A stretch of DNA of 64,000 nucleotides, from contig CAMPVQ010000003.1 in NCBI GenBank assembly GCA_946997535.1, positions 41,036 to 105,035 on the forward strand, in the 5' to 3' direction. The position numbers and the translations under genes are program-made. This document shows, in pieces, positions 26,939-33,941 of the stretch. The notes under the pieces are model-generated. The model saw nothing but the letters and a program-made list of their open reading frames with translations, made no database searches and was not told the DNA's origin. Source of the stretch: an uncultured Candidatus Saccharibacteria bacterium. GTDB lineage: Bacteria; Patescibacteriota; Saccharimonadia; Saccharimonadales; Saccharimonadaceae. Each line of letters starts with the position of its first letter. The stretch's first letter is position 1.

Positions 26939-27244
26939 CTACTTCTCCTCACTTTCTTCTTGTTCCTTGAAGACTTCGATTGTGCCTTCCTTAACGGTGA
27001 CATAAGCCTTCTTGGCGTCTTGGCGACGAGTTACACCTGGGCGAGCATGCTTGCCGCGATTTGCTGCCTTGGTTTTACCCTTAGTAACAACTAGGCGAAC
27101 GTCTGCAACCTTGACATCTGGATATTCAGCGGTTAGTTCACGTAGAACTTCTGCCTTGTTAGCCTCCATTGGCACATCAAATACGTAAATGTTTTTCTTT
27201 GATAGACCATAGGCTTTTTCGGAAATACGTGGAGTAATAAACAT
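26939..27244 (-). CDS. rplW: 50S ribosomal protein L23 (uL23)
   Basis: Exit-tunnel rim protein that recruits trigger factor and SRP. ITPRISEKAYGLSKKNIYVFDV and ANKAEVLRELTAEYPDVKVADV are typical. The length is 101 aa, ending with an acidic EEQESEEK-type tail. It lies between rplD and rplB with tight junctions. Confidence 0.94.
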   Translation of the reverse strand: MFITPRISEKAYGLSKKNIYVFDVPMEANKAEVLRELTAEYPDVKVADVRLVVTKGKTKAANRGKHARPGVTRRQDAKKAYVTVKEGTIEVFKEQEESEEK

Positions 27245-27843
27245 TATTTATCCTCCTTTAGCCATTCAGTTGTAGCAGCTAAAGCCTCCTTCGTGAAGAC
27301 GATAGCATCAGCATTTAAGATGTGGAAGACTGATAGATAAGTTGGGCTAACTAGTTCAACCTGTGGTAGGTTGGCTGTTGCGCGCAAGTTAAGTTCATTC
27401 TTGACATCAACTAGTAGAACGCGGCGCTTGTCGGCAAGATTTAGATCAGCTAATAGCTTGACGATTTCGCGGGTCTTACCAGTAGTTTTAACAGCATCAA
27501 TTACGGTGATTTCACCGTCGCGGTTAGCTAGCGTCAATGCTTGGCGCAACGCTACACGCTTGGTGCTCTTAGCGAGTCGCTTGTTGTAGTTCTCAATGCC
27601 AAGTGGCCCGAACACAACACCACCACCACGCCAAATTGGGTTGCGTGATGAGCCAAAACGAGCACGACCCGTACCCTTCTGGCGCCATGGCTTCTTACCA
27701 CCACCACGGACTTCACCACGAGTCTTAGTCGTAGCGCTGACCTGGCGATTAGCAGCCAAGTAGCTGTCATAGGCAAGTTTTAGGAGTTCATGGTTAGGAA
27801 CTTCGACCTGAAAAACAGCATCAGATAGTTTAGCTTCAGCCAT
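27244..27843 (-). CDS. rplD: 50S ribosomal protein L4 (uL4)
   Basis: Tunnel protein. The loop KTRGEVRGGGKKPWRQKGTGRARFGSSRNPIWRGGG (quoted in parts) is diagnostic. The length is 199 aa. In E. coli L4 represses the S10 operon via the leader; the inverted repeat upstream of rplC in this window is a possible target, which is inference only. Confidence 0.96.
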   Translation of the reverse strand: MAEAKLSDAVFQVEVPNHELLKLAYDSYLAANRQVSATTKTRGEVRGGGKKPWRQKGTGRARFGSSRNPIWRGGGVVFGPLGIENYNKRLAKSTKRVALRQALTLANRDGEITVIDAVKTTGKTREIVKLLADLNLADKRRVLLVDVKNELNLRATANLPQVELVSPTYLSVFHILNADAIVFTKEALAATTEWLKEDK

Positions 27844-28484
27844 TACTTAGTCTCCTTTCCCTTGTGATTAAACTTGATAGCAGCGCTAATCATTACAGTA
27901 CCCTTCTTTGGCCCTGGCACGGCGCCCTTCACCCCAACGAGGTTTTTGGCGGCGTCGACATAAGCGACAGTCAAGTTTTTAACAGTTGTCTTTTCAGCGC
28001 CCATCTGGCCAGCCATTGGATGGCCCTTAAATACGCGCTGTGGGTACATACAGCCGATTGATCCGACCTTGCGAGTGTTACCCTTACCACCATGCGTCTT
28101 ACGCTGACGGTTAAAGTTCCATCGCTTAATCGTGCCTGCCCAGCCTTTACCCTTGCTGACGCCACTGACGTCAACAGAATCACCGACCTTAAACAGGTCT
28201 GCTGTTAGCACATCGCCGACCTTGGCTTCGCCGAGTTCCTCAACTCGTACTTCGCGCAAGACCTTTGGTGTGGCGCCGGATGCTTTTACGTGTCCGGCAA
28301 CGGCATTGCTCAGGTTCTTACCCTTACCATAACCGATCTGCACTGCGTTGTAGCCGTCCTTTTCGACAGACTTTACCTGAGTCACAGTGCAGGGGCCGGC
28401 TTGAATGATAGTGACAGGTATCACAACACCATTCTCCCCGAGGATTTGGGTCATTCCAAGTTTGGTACCGATTAAAGTATTCAT
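27843..28484 (-). CDS. rplC: 50S ribosomal protein L3 (uL3)
   Basis: First gene of this S10-type operon; rpsJ (S10), normally in front, is absent here. ATG 28484 (MNTLIGTKLGMTQILGENG) is preferred to an ATG five codons upstream because AAGGGA is placed correctly and L3 proteins start here. The signature WAGTIKRWNFNRQRKTHG is present. The length is 213 aa. The 5' leader contains a long-range inverted repeat. Confidence 0.95.
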   Translation of the reverse strand: MNTLIGTKLGMTQILGENGVVIPVTIIQAGPCTVTQVKSVEKDGYNAVQIGYGKGKNLSNAVAGHVKASGATPKVLREVRVEELGEAKVGDVLTADLFKVGDSVDVSGVSKGKGWAGTIKRWNFNRQRKTHGGKGNTRKVGSIGCMYPQRVFKGHPMAGQMGAEKTTVKNLTVAYVDAAKNLVGVKGAVPGPKKGTVMISAAIKFNHKGKETK

Positions 28485-28503
28485 ACTTCCCTTTTCCACT
28501 TAA

Positions 28504-28567
28504 AACGCCTGAGAATTCGCAGTTTCCCACCAGTTATGGCAAGACTTGCAAACGCTCTCAGGGCGTT
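28504..28567 (-). promoter_or_regulatory. Structured 5' leader of the S10-spc operon
   Basis: Long-range stem formed by AACGCCTGAGA (28504-28514) and TCTCAGGGCGTT (28556-28567) with one bulged base. It encloses about 40 nt that can form a smaller GCAAG/CTTGC hairpin. It ends 20 nt before the rplC start and lies downstream of -10 candidates TATAGT (28585-28590) and TATGAT (28593-28598). It is a plausible ribosomal-protein autoregulatory leader, by position analogous to the L4-controlled S10 leader; no primary-sequence match to that leader was recognised. Confidence 0.6.
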
Positions 28568-28623
28568 GGTCTAACATTAACAACACTATACTATCATATT
28601 TTTAGCAAAAATACAATAGTAAA

Positions 28624-28646
28624 AGCCCCTACATTTTGTAGGGGCT
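28624..28646 (-). terminator. Intrinsic terminator after the 160-aa protein gene
   Basis: Ten-base-pair hairpin AGCCCCTACA / TGTAGGGGCT with a 3-nt loop, followed on the minus strand by TTTTACTATT. It separates the accessory island from the S10 operon promoter. Confidence 0.88.
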
Positions 28647-28662
28647 GGAATTATTTAATTCA

Positions 28663-29145
28663 TTATTGATTGGTTGCCGCATTAGTAGCACAAAAAGCAG
28701 TAAAATGGATATCTCGCTGCAAGCTATCTAGAGCTAAACGACAGGCTTTAGAGATATCAATATTGTATTGCTCGATACCAGGAATCACAATTTTGCAATC
28801 CCGCGCTACCGCATGACAATTGCATAAGGCGCGCCGAAATGCAACTTGTGCATCTTCGACCATTTGCTTACGCTCTTGAATCATACGCTGCGCAACTGCA
28901 GTTCGCCCCGCTGGGATATTGCGAAATACCGACTCGGCGTCACTTAACGCATCCGCCGCCAGACTTACCGCTTCAATTGCACTGCAAAAACGCTTTATGG
29001 TAGCCATTTTCTGCTCAAACGACGCATAATCCAACAGCAAAACCTTCAGCGGCCTCGCTAGCTCAGCATAATGCGTAGCACAAACCTGCTCCGCATCAGA
29101 CCTGCAATTAGTCTTGTTGTCTACATCATTTAATTTACCATCCAT
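28663..29145 (-). CDS. Small alpha-helical cysteine-containing protein, unknown function
   Basis: A 160-aa soluble, predicted helical protein with no membrane helix and no recognised domain. Seven or more cysteines are spread over its length, including the pair CNC near residue 107. The start at 29145 follows AAAGGAGG at ideal distance. It is the second gene of a two-gene unit, 11 nt after the preceding stop. Its size, helicity and position resemble the 142-aa protein encoded 0.6 kb upstream, but I cannot show homology. Codon usage looks like that of its neighbours. Confidence 0.6.
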   Translation of the reverse strand: MDGKLNDVDNKTNCRSDAEQVCATHYAELARPLKVLLLDYASFEQKMATIKRFCSAIEAVSLAADALSDAESVFRNIPAGRTAVAQRMIQERKQMVEDAQVAFRRALCNCHAVARDCKIVIPGIEQYNIDISKACRLALDSLQRDIHFTAFCATNAATNQ

Positions 29146-29156
29146 CGTTACCTCCT

Positions 29157-29606
29157 TTAACGTTGTAGCTTACTTGCTACCTCAACAATGTCGTGGTAAT
29201 TAGTCGGATTAATATAAATCCAAGTGTATGCTGGGTTAGTCCATACTGCGCAAAGCAACTGACGATCGACCAAGTCGAGTCGACCGGTGTAAATTGCATG
29301 CAATAGAATGGTTGCTTCGACGCGCCAGCAGCAATCAGCTTCCATGTCTTCGTTGACGTCATGCAAATGCGCCGTCCAATGCGTGGCGTTATACTCATGA
29401 TTATCTACCATAATAGCAGCGTCAACCAAGCCGTGAAACAAGTTGATTCGTCTAGCATCAGCACGGCCTCTAGCTGGGACGGGCATGCCGTTAGCGGAAA
29501 TCTTCCAGCAATTGGGTGTTACCTTGGTACGCGTACCAAAAAACGCCCGTGGCATTTCCCATCTTGACGACAGTGCTGGGTCTGTCATCTTTATTTTAGT
29601 AACCAT
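29157..29606 (-). CDS. Hypothetical protein of the accessory island
   Basis: A 149-aa soluble protein. ATG 29606 (MVTKIKMTDPALSSRW) is chosen because AAAGGAG lies 5 nt upstream; the longer open frame would start within promoter-like sequence. It contains several Trp, His and Cys residues (HWTAHLHDV, ADCCWRVEA) and no recognised motif. A perfect AATGTACATT palindrome touches the ribosome-binding site, and a TATAAA-like box lies further upstream. It forms an operon with the following 160-aa gene. Confidence 0.55.
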   Translation of the reverse strand: MVTKIKMTDPALSSRWEMPRAFFGTRTKVTPNCWKISANGMPVPARGRADARRINLFHGLVDAAIMVDNHEYNATHWTAHLHDVNEDMEADCCWRVEATILLHAIYTGRLDLVDRQLLCAVWTNPAYTWIYINPTNYHDIVEVASKLQR

Positions 29607-29618
29607 ATCAACTCCTTT

Positions 29619-29628
29619 AATGTACATT
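29619..29628. repeat. AATGTACATT palindrome, copy 1
   Basis: Perfect 10-bp palindrome directly before the ribosome-binding site of the 149-aa gene. An identical copy is in the leader of the 142-aa gene at 30156-30165, so both transcription units of this small island share it. It could be an operator or a translational control element. Confidence 0.5.
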
Positions 29629-29680
29629 GAGTAATTCACCCAAGATATTTTATAATACAACATAGTCCAAAATAAGTAAA

Positions 29681-29699
29681 GCCCCACCAGAGGTGGGGC
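29681..29699 (-). terminator. Intrinsic terminator after the 142-aa protein gene
   Basis: Eight-base-pair G/C-rich hairpin GCCCCACC / GGTGGGGC with a 3-nt loop, followed on the minus strand by TTTACTTATTTT. It ends the transcript of the 142-aa gene just upstream of the promoter of the next unit. Confidence 0.88.
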
Positions 29700-29708
29700 A
29701 GTGTTAAA

Positions 29709-30137
29709 TTAGTTATGTTGTGATTGACAATTTAATTTACACATAGTTTTAGTGATGATAACTAAATTGTTTTTCGCTAGCTCAATTATCTTTATAGTAT
29801 TAGCATAAATTTTTTCGATATTGTCACGCGTTTCAGTACGATTACGATAAATTTTCTTCAGTTGTTCAGTCTTAGCGTTATCGGCTTCAATTTGATGTGT
29901 CGTAAACAAATCAACCAACGCCTTATCGCAATTAATACAAATATCTTGATTGATATTGGCAAGTTCTCTGTCGATACCACGCAACATTTTTGCCAATGCA
30001 TCACGATATTGCTCCGCATTCTCTAAAATCGATGACATATCGGTACGCAAAGTTTCCAATTCATCACGACTCAGGGAGTTCACGCTGTCTACTGTAATCT
30101 CAGCAATATCACCTGGCTTATCTGCTACACTAATCAC
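29709..30137 (-). CDS. Small coiled-coil-like protein of the accessory island
   Basis: A 142-aa acidic-then-basic protein with long predicted helices (ELETLRTDMSSILENAEQYR, LKKIYRNRTETRDNIEKIY) and four cysteines, including ICINC near residue 68. No domain is recognised. Translation starts at GTG 30137, preceded by AGGAG. A complete promoter lies upstream (-35 TTGCAA, -10 TATAAT). It follows directly the RelA/SpoT-like gene, and its size and position would suit a partner or antitoxin, but that is only inference from context. Confidence 0.55.
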   Translation of the reverse strand: MISVADKPGDIAEITVDSVNSLSRDELETLRTDMSSILENAEQYRDALAKMLRGIDRELANINQDICINCDKALVDLFTTHQIEADNAKTEQLKKIYRNRTETRDNIEKIYANTIKIIELAKNNLVIITKTMCKLNCQSQHN

Positions 30138-30155
30138 AATTTTCTCCTAACTCGA

Positions 30156-30165
30156 AATGTACATT
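30156..30165. repeat. AATGTACATT palindrome, copy 2
   Basis: Second perfect copy of the 10-bp palindrome, in the 5' leader of the 142-aa gene, about 8 nt before its ribosome-binding site and 24 nt after the -10 box. Confidence 0.5.
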
Positions 30166-30188
30166 ACACCGATTGGTATAATTCTTAT

Positions 30189-30217
30189 ATTATAACATAA
30201 ACGGGTTATTTTTGCAA
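30189..30217 (-). promoter_or_regulatory. Promoter of the 142-aa protein gene
   Basis: -10 TATAAT (30189-30194), 17-nt spacer, -35 TTGCAA (30212-30217). The -35 touches the stop codon of the upstream RelA/SpoT-like gene, so the small gene can be transcribed independently of it. The predicted leader of about 45 nt contains the AATGTACATT palindrome. Confidence 0.6.
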
Positions 30218-31921
30218 CTAGCTTAAGGCCGCATCAATCACCGCCAACTTACCCAGTGTATTGATTTTACTTGGATTATCCACCTGGCGCAGTAGCTCAC
30301 GCGCCCGCTGCTCACTAGCTCCAGCAATATGCACGCCCTTAGCATCGGTACTTGAACCAACCAAATTAGGTAAACTGATATGTTTACGACGGGCGTGGAT
30401 TGACGGCAACAATTTTGCCAGCTGGTCAACATCGCCTGGGTTATTACCACTAGTGCGCGCCTTATAAATAATATGTGCTAGCTTACCACAACGCATCTCA
30501 TCACGCGCCTGCTGTGTCACAATCTGGATTTCTACTGGAATATTATCATAGCTAAATGTAACCTTAGCAAGGTGTAACCCCGCCGCATCCTCCGCAGGCT
30601 TGCCATCTACTAAAATATGCAACCGCTCTGACGGATTGCGGTTTGTGCCACCGCGCTGCGATAAATCAGCCAATAATCGCTCGATATAGTCCTCAGTGCC
30701 TGCAATATGCACCGGCGATATCTTACTATTAGCCGCTAACGGGTGAATACTGTTGCAATTATAGATACCTGTTACCACCTGCGCAAAAATCTTCCTTTGC
30801 TCTGCCTCGTCTTTAGCAATCAACGTCATACCAAGTAGATCCATTGGCACATCCGACTGGTCCGGGGCAAACTCCTGCGTCTTGTCGCGCTCAGCATTAT
30901 AAAGTTTCATCGCCAAAGAACCGCGTGACTTTAGGCGGAACCGGCCAACCGTATTATCTTTCGCTGGCGTTAAATTAGAACGATGTCCTTGGTCAATAAT
31001 TGTGCCAAAAATAGCCTCGTTATCACCGGTAGTTTCAATGGCTGGCTCTGCCACGAAACTATGTGGCGCGCCAAACACAGCACCGTTAATCTCTGATACT
31101 GCCCGCTCAACACACAGACGCTTATTATGCTCACGGTCAAACGCGCTAATGCAATTTAACATATTATCGGCGCGGTCAAGCAAATCAGACCGGCCAGCAT
31201 TAGTCAGCCGTACCTCTTTACTGCGCGAACTAAGTGCCATCGCAAGACCATCAAAACCAATCATCTCCGCCATCGGCTCCAAAATTTGCTCTGTAAATAC
31301 CACCTCTTGCATTGTCGCTAGCGAGTTACTACAATTATCATTTAACTTTTGCAACGACTCCGCAGAAGCAATCAGGAGCGATTCTACATTGATTGTTTCC
31401 GCCGTCTTCGCTAGCACCTCTGGCTTGGCAAGGGCAGATTGCTGTAACCACTGCTCATCAGAGAACTGCCGCGGTTCCGCGCCTAGCGCGGCATTGGCAA
31501 ACGTCTGCGCCCGCAAATTATCAATACAAGTCCGGTCGCGCAGTAAACCTACCAGATAAATTTTCTTCTGTTTATCTCGCTCTGGGTCGTCATCAAACTT
31601 TGTACATTTAATGTAATCCGACAGCACCGCCTGAATCTTCGGATTAGTAATATTACCCTTGTTATCATGCGACTTATCGTAAATCTGCCCCATCACCACT
31701 GCCGCATAGCATTCCTGATTAATCTCGTTACGAGCAAACTCACGTACCGTCCGATACTGGTCATTAAGAGACTTTAAGAAGTCACGACGGTTCTTACCGT
31801 CCTGCAAATCTGGATCAATATTAAGGTATTTATCCAACGCCGGACGCGTATTGCGCGGCAGCTCTGGATAAGGATAATTATTGTTATCAAACGGACTGTA
31901 ATTAAAGTTATTCATGGTCAA
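30218..31921 (-). CDS. RelA/SpoT-synthetase-like protein
   Basis: A 567-aa soluble protein. Residues about 318-490 follow the layout of the (p)ppGpp synthetase domain: basic RFRLKSRGSLAMKLY (like the RxKS start), MDLLGMTLIAK with Asp361 at the metal-ligand position, and IPVEIQIVTQQARDEMRCGKLAHIIYK with Glu464 at the second catalytic position. The Arg that usually follows DxxG(I/V) is replaced by Thr. No HD hydrolase, TGS or ACT domain is seen; the N-terminal 300 residues are novel. It overlaps the NlpC/P60 gene by up to 14 nt, so the two are cotranslated. It may make alarmone-like nucleotides, act as a toxSAS-type toxin, or be inactive. Confidence 0.55.
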   Translation of the reverse strand: MTMNNFNYSPFDNNNYPYPELPRNTRPALDKYLNIDPDLQDGKNRRDFLKSLNDQYRTVREFARNEINQECYAAVVMGQIYDKSHDNKGNITNPKIQAVLSDYIKCTKFDDDPERDKQKKIYLVGLLRDRTCIDNLRAQTFANAALGAEPRQFSDEQWLQQSALAKPEVLAKTAETINVESLLIASAESLQKLNDNCSNSLATMQEVVFTEQILEPMAEMIGFDGLAMALSSRSKEVRLTNAGRSDLLDRADNMLNCISAFDREHNKRLCVERAVSEINGAVFGAPHSFVAEPAIETTGDNEAIFGTIIDQGHRSNLTPAKDNTVGRFRLKSRGSLAMKLYNAERDKTQEFAPDQSDVPMDLLGMTLIAKDEAEQRKIFAQVVTGIYNCNSIHPLAANSKISPVHIAGTEDYIERLLADLSQRGGTNRNPSERLHILVDGKPAEDAAGLHLAKVTFSYDNIPVEIQIVTQQARDEMRCGKLAHIIYKARTSGNNPGDVDQLAKLLPSIHARRKHISLPNLVGSSTDAKGVHIAGASEQRARELLRQVDNPSKINTLGKLAVIDAALS

Positions 31922-32912
31922 TATCCTTCAAACGTCCATAACAAACTAAATGATCACGCCAAGTCTCACCCTCGTCGAGGGTATCGGAAAGATTATTATA
32001 GTGCACGCCCTCACTCGACGAAGCGCAGGCGATAAACCAACCATCACCCACATAAAACCCGACATGGCTCAAATTTGCCTTGCGATAAGAGGTGTCAAAG
32101 GTACCGCCAAAGAAGATCAAGTCACCCGGCTGTTCGCTGCCAATCTCAACCCGCTGGCATTTCTCATATAAGCCATCATAGAACACTCCTTGGCGCGTCG
32201 AGCCCGCCACTGGTAAGCGTACTTCGCGCCCTGCAATCTGATTACGATAATGATATCCCAACTGGTCTAAGATATAGTCAACAAAGCCGCTACAATCAAA
32301 CGAGGTATCTGGGTTGCTGCCGCCCCACACATATGGATAACCAATAAACTGATTTGCTATCTGAAGCGCGCGCCTCAAAAATGGATATTTTGACAACGTA
32401 GCAGCCGGCACTTTGTAAACGCGCGGCTGTTTAAGCTCCGACGCAAACGGGTATTGGTCGCACGGGAACAACTCCGGTCGATTGCCGTGACTGCGTAAAT
32501 ACGCCGCATAGGCGCAAATCTCGTCAGTGTCCAGTACGCTATCAATCACACAGTTTAAACTATAATTAGTCAACTTCACGTGCAAGGTGTCGCCATCCGG
32601 CGTAAAAGTTAGCGTGTATTGGCGACGCGGCTGGCGTAAAGTGTCCATCAGCTCACGCACTACTGGGTCAGTAGCCTTAAACTTGCCAGCGCGAGCACTC
32701 ACAATCGCTGCCAGCACGTATGGGTCATGCCAAAACGGCGCCACTTGGTAATCGTAGTGCTTAAATTCCGGATAATCTTGCGGCGCCTGAGCGATTTTTT
32801 GCTGTAGGCTGTGCTCGAACTGCTGATACTCAGCCTCAACTGCCAGTAGTTCCGCATCGTCTGCTAGATAGGCTGCTGTCGTATTACGCGCTGTTAAGTG
32901 TTGATTTGTCAT
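31908..32912 (-). CDS. NlpC/P60-family (C40) peptidoglycan endopeptidase
   Basis: A 334-aa protein. ATG 32912 is chosen since a TAAAAT box sits 7 nt upstream; the longer frame begins within the promoter. The C-terminal NlpC/P60 domain has Cys207 in SFDCSGFVDY and His283 in LSHVGFY. The N-terminal ~170 residues (FWHDPYVLAAIVSARAGKF, then RRQYTLTFTPDGDTL) recall hydrolases carried by Gram-positive conjugative elements. No signal peptide or membrane helix is visible, so export or a role in donor-cell lysis is unclear. It overlaps the RelA/SpoT-like gene. Confidence 0.82.
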   Translation of the reverse strand: MTNQHLTARNTTAAYLADDAELLAVEAEYQQFEHSLQQKIAQAPQDYPEFKHYDYQVAPFWHDPYVLAAIVSARAGKFKATDPVVRELMDTLRQPRRQYTLTFTPDGDTLHVKLTNYSLNCVIDSVLDTDEICAYAAYLRSHGNRPELFPCDQYPFASELKQPRVYKVPAATLSKYPFLRRALQIANQFIGYPYVWGGSNPDTSFDCSGFVDYILDQLGYHYRNQIAGREVRLPVAGSTRQGVFYDGLYEKCQRVEIGSEQPGDLIFFGGTFDTSYRKANLSHVGFYVGDGWFIACASSSEGVHYNNLSDTLDEGETWRDHLVCYGRLKDIDHE

Positions 32913-32919
32913 CCTTACT

Positions 32920-32925
32920 ATTTTA
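32920..32925 (-). promoter_or_regulatory. -10 box of a leaderless NlpC/P60 gene promoter
   Basis: TAAAAT on the minus strand, 7 nt before ATG 32912 and only 8 nt after the arm of the rplA terminator. It decides the start of the gene. Confidence 0.5.
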
Positions 32926-32932
32926 CCATAAC

Positions 32933-32958
32933 AAAACACCCCTCGGGAGGGGTGTTTT
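32933..32958 (-). terminator. Intrinsic terminator after rplA
   Basis: Hairpin AAAACACCCCTC / GAGGGGTGTTTT, symmetric and flanked by A and T runs. It ends the rplK-rplA transcript 20 nt after the rplA stop. Confidence 0.9.
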
Positions 32959-32978
32959 AATTAACTTATTGGCTTTAA

Positions 32979-33893
32979 CTAGAAGGTCAAATCAACCTTG
33001 ACGCCAGGGCCCATTGTAGTTGAAACACTGGTAGCCAAGACATACATACCCTTCAAACCAGCTGGCTTAACTGCTTTCAAGCTGTCGATAACCGCGTTAG
33101 CGTTCTCTAATAGCTTGTCAGCACCAAACGATACCTTACCAATACCAAGGTGAACAATACCCTGCTTATCAACACGATACTCAACCTTACCAGCCTTCGC
33201 CTGCTTTACAGCCTCCACTGGATTAGCACTCACCGTGCCAGCCTTCGGGTTAGGCATTAAGCCACGTGGCCCAAGCAAGCGGGCGTATTTACCGAGCTTT
33301 GGCATGAACTGTGGTGCGGCAACCAAGACAGCAAAATCAAGATTTTCCTTCTCAAGCAATGCCTTGACTTCAGCTTCGCCAGCATAAGCGGCACCTGCAG
33401 CCTTCGCAGCTTCAACATCGGTGTCAGCAACCAACGCAGCCACCTTAACATCCTTACCGGTGCCATTAGGTAGCACTACAGTCGAACGAACATTCTGGTT
33501 GGCCTGCTTTGGATCAACACCAAGACGCATGTGTAATTCAACCGTACTGTCAAACTTGGTAGTGCTGGTCTTCACAGCTAGATCTAATGCATCATGCAAG
33601 TTGTAAGCCTTACCAGCTTCAATTTGCTCAGCTACCTTACGGTACTTCTTGCCTTTGCGCTCGGCGAGAGTGCGGGTCTTTGGAGCTGGCCCCTTCTCAA
33701 CGTTAGCAACCGCGCCATCTTGTGGTGTGGTGTCGCCTTCAGCCTTACGCTCTTGACGCTCAGCCTCAGCCTCAGCGGCCTTAACTGACTTTTCACTGCG
33801 CTTGCCAGCCTTGGCAAAACGCTCTTCAGCTTCAGCAGCCTCTGGCTTTACCTCGGTAGCTTCTACTGGTGCAGTTTCTTTAACTTCTGCCAT
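32979..33893 (-). CDS. rplA: 50S ribosomal protein L1 (uL1), N-terminally extended
   Basis: L1-stalk protein. The standard ~230-aa L1 starts near residue 75 (RKGKKYRKVAEQIEAGKAYN) and includes the signature ARLLGPRGLMPNPKAGTVS. The total of 304 aa includes a ~75-residue charged Glu/Ala/Lys extension at the N-terminus; the start MAEVKETAPVEATEV has a good AAGGAG. A conserved-looking L1-binding hairpin precedes the gene, suggesting feedback control. Confidence 0.94.
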   Translation of the reverse strand: MAEVKETAPVEATEVKPEAAEAEERFAKAGKRSEKSVKAAEAEAERQERKAEGDTTPQDGAVANVEKGPAPKTRTLAERKGKKYRKVAEQIEAGKAYNLHDALDLAVKTSTTKFDSTVELHMRLGVDPKQANQNVRSTVVLPNGTGKDVKVAALVADTDVEAAKAAGAAYAGEAEVKALLEKENLDFAVLVAAPQFMPKLGKYARLLGPRGLMPNPKAGTVSANPVEAVKQAKAGKVEYRVDKQGIVHLGIGKVSFGADKLLENANAVIDSLKAVKPAGLKGMYVLATSVSTTMGPGVKVDLTF

Positions 33894-33905
33894 ATTTCTC
33901 CTTCT

Positions 33906-33932
33906 GTGGTACTAACGGCTTCCGCCTCCCAC
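33906..33932 (-). promoter_or_regulatory. Putative L1-binding autoregulatory hairpin before rplA
   Basis: On the minus strand the 27-nt element begins GTGGGAGGCGG and ends GCCGTTAGTACCAC. The outer arms GTGG and CCAC and inner arms GGC and GCC pair, leaving GAG and a GTTA-type strand as an asymmetric internal loop. This resembles the L1 site of 23S helix 76-77 and of L1-operon mRNAs (GUGGGAG facing a strand that ends ACCAC). It lies in the 48-nt rplK-rplA gap, so it may repress rplA translation. Confidence 0.55.
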
Positions 33933-33941
33933 GGTTAATCA

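Noticed and set aside
19773..28484. Search for a hidden rpmD (L30) or rpsJ (S10) gene
   Set aside because: Gaps within the operon are 0-17 nt, so no room exists for L30; the 180 nt before rplC contain only leader and terminator structures and no S10-like frame.
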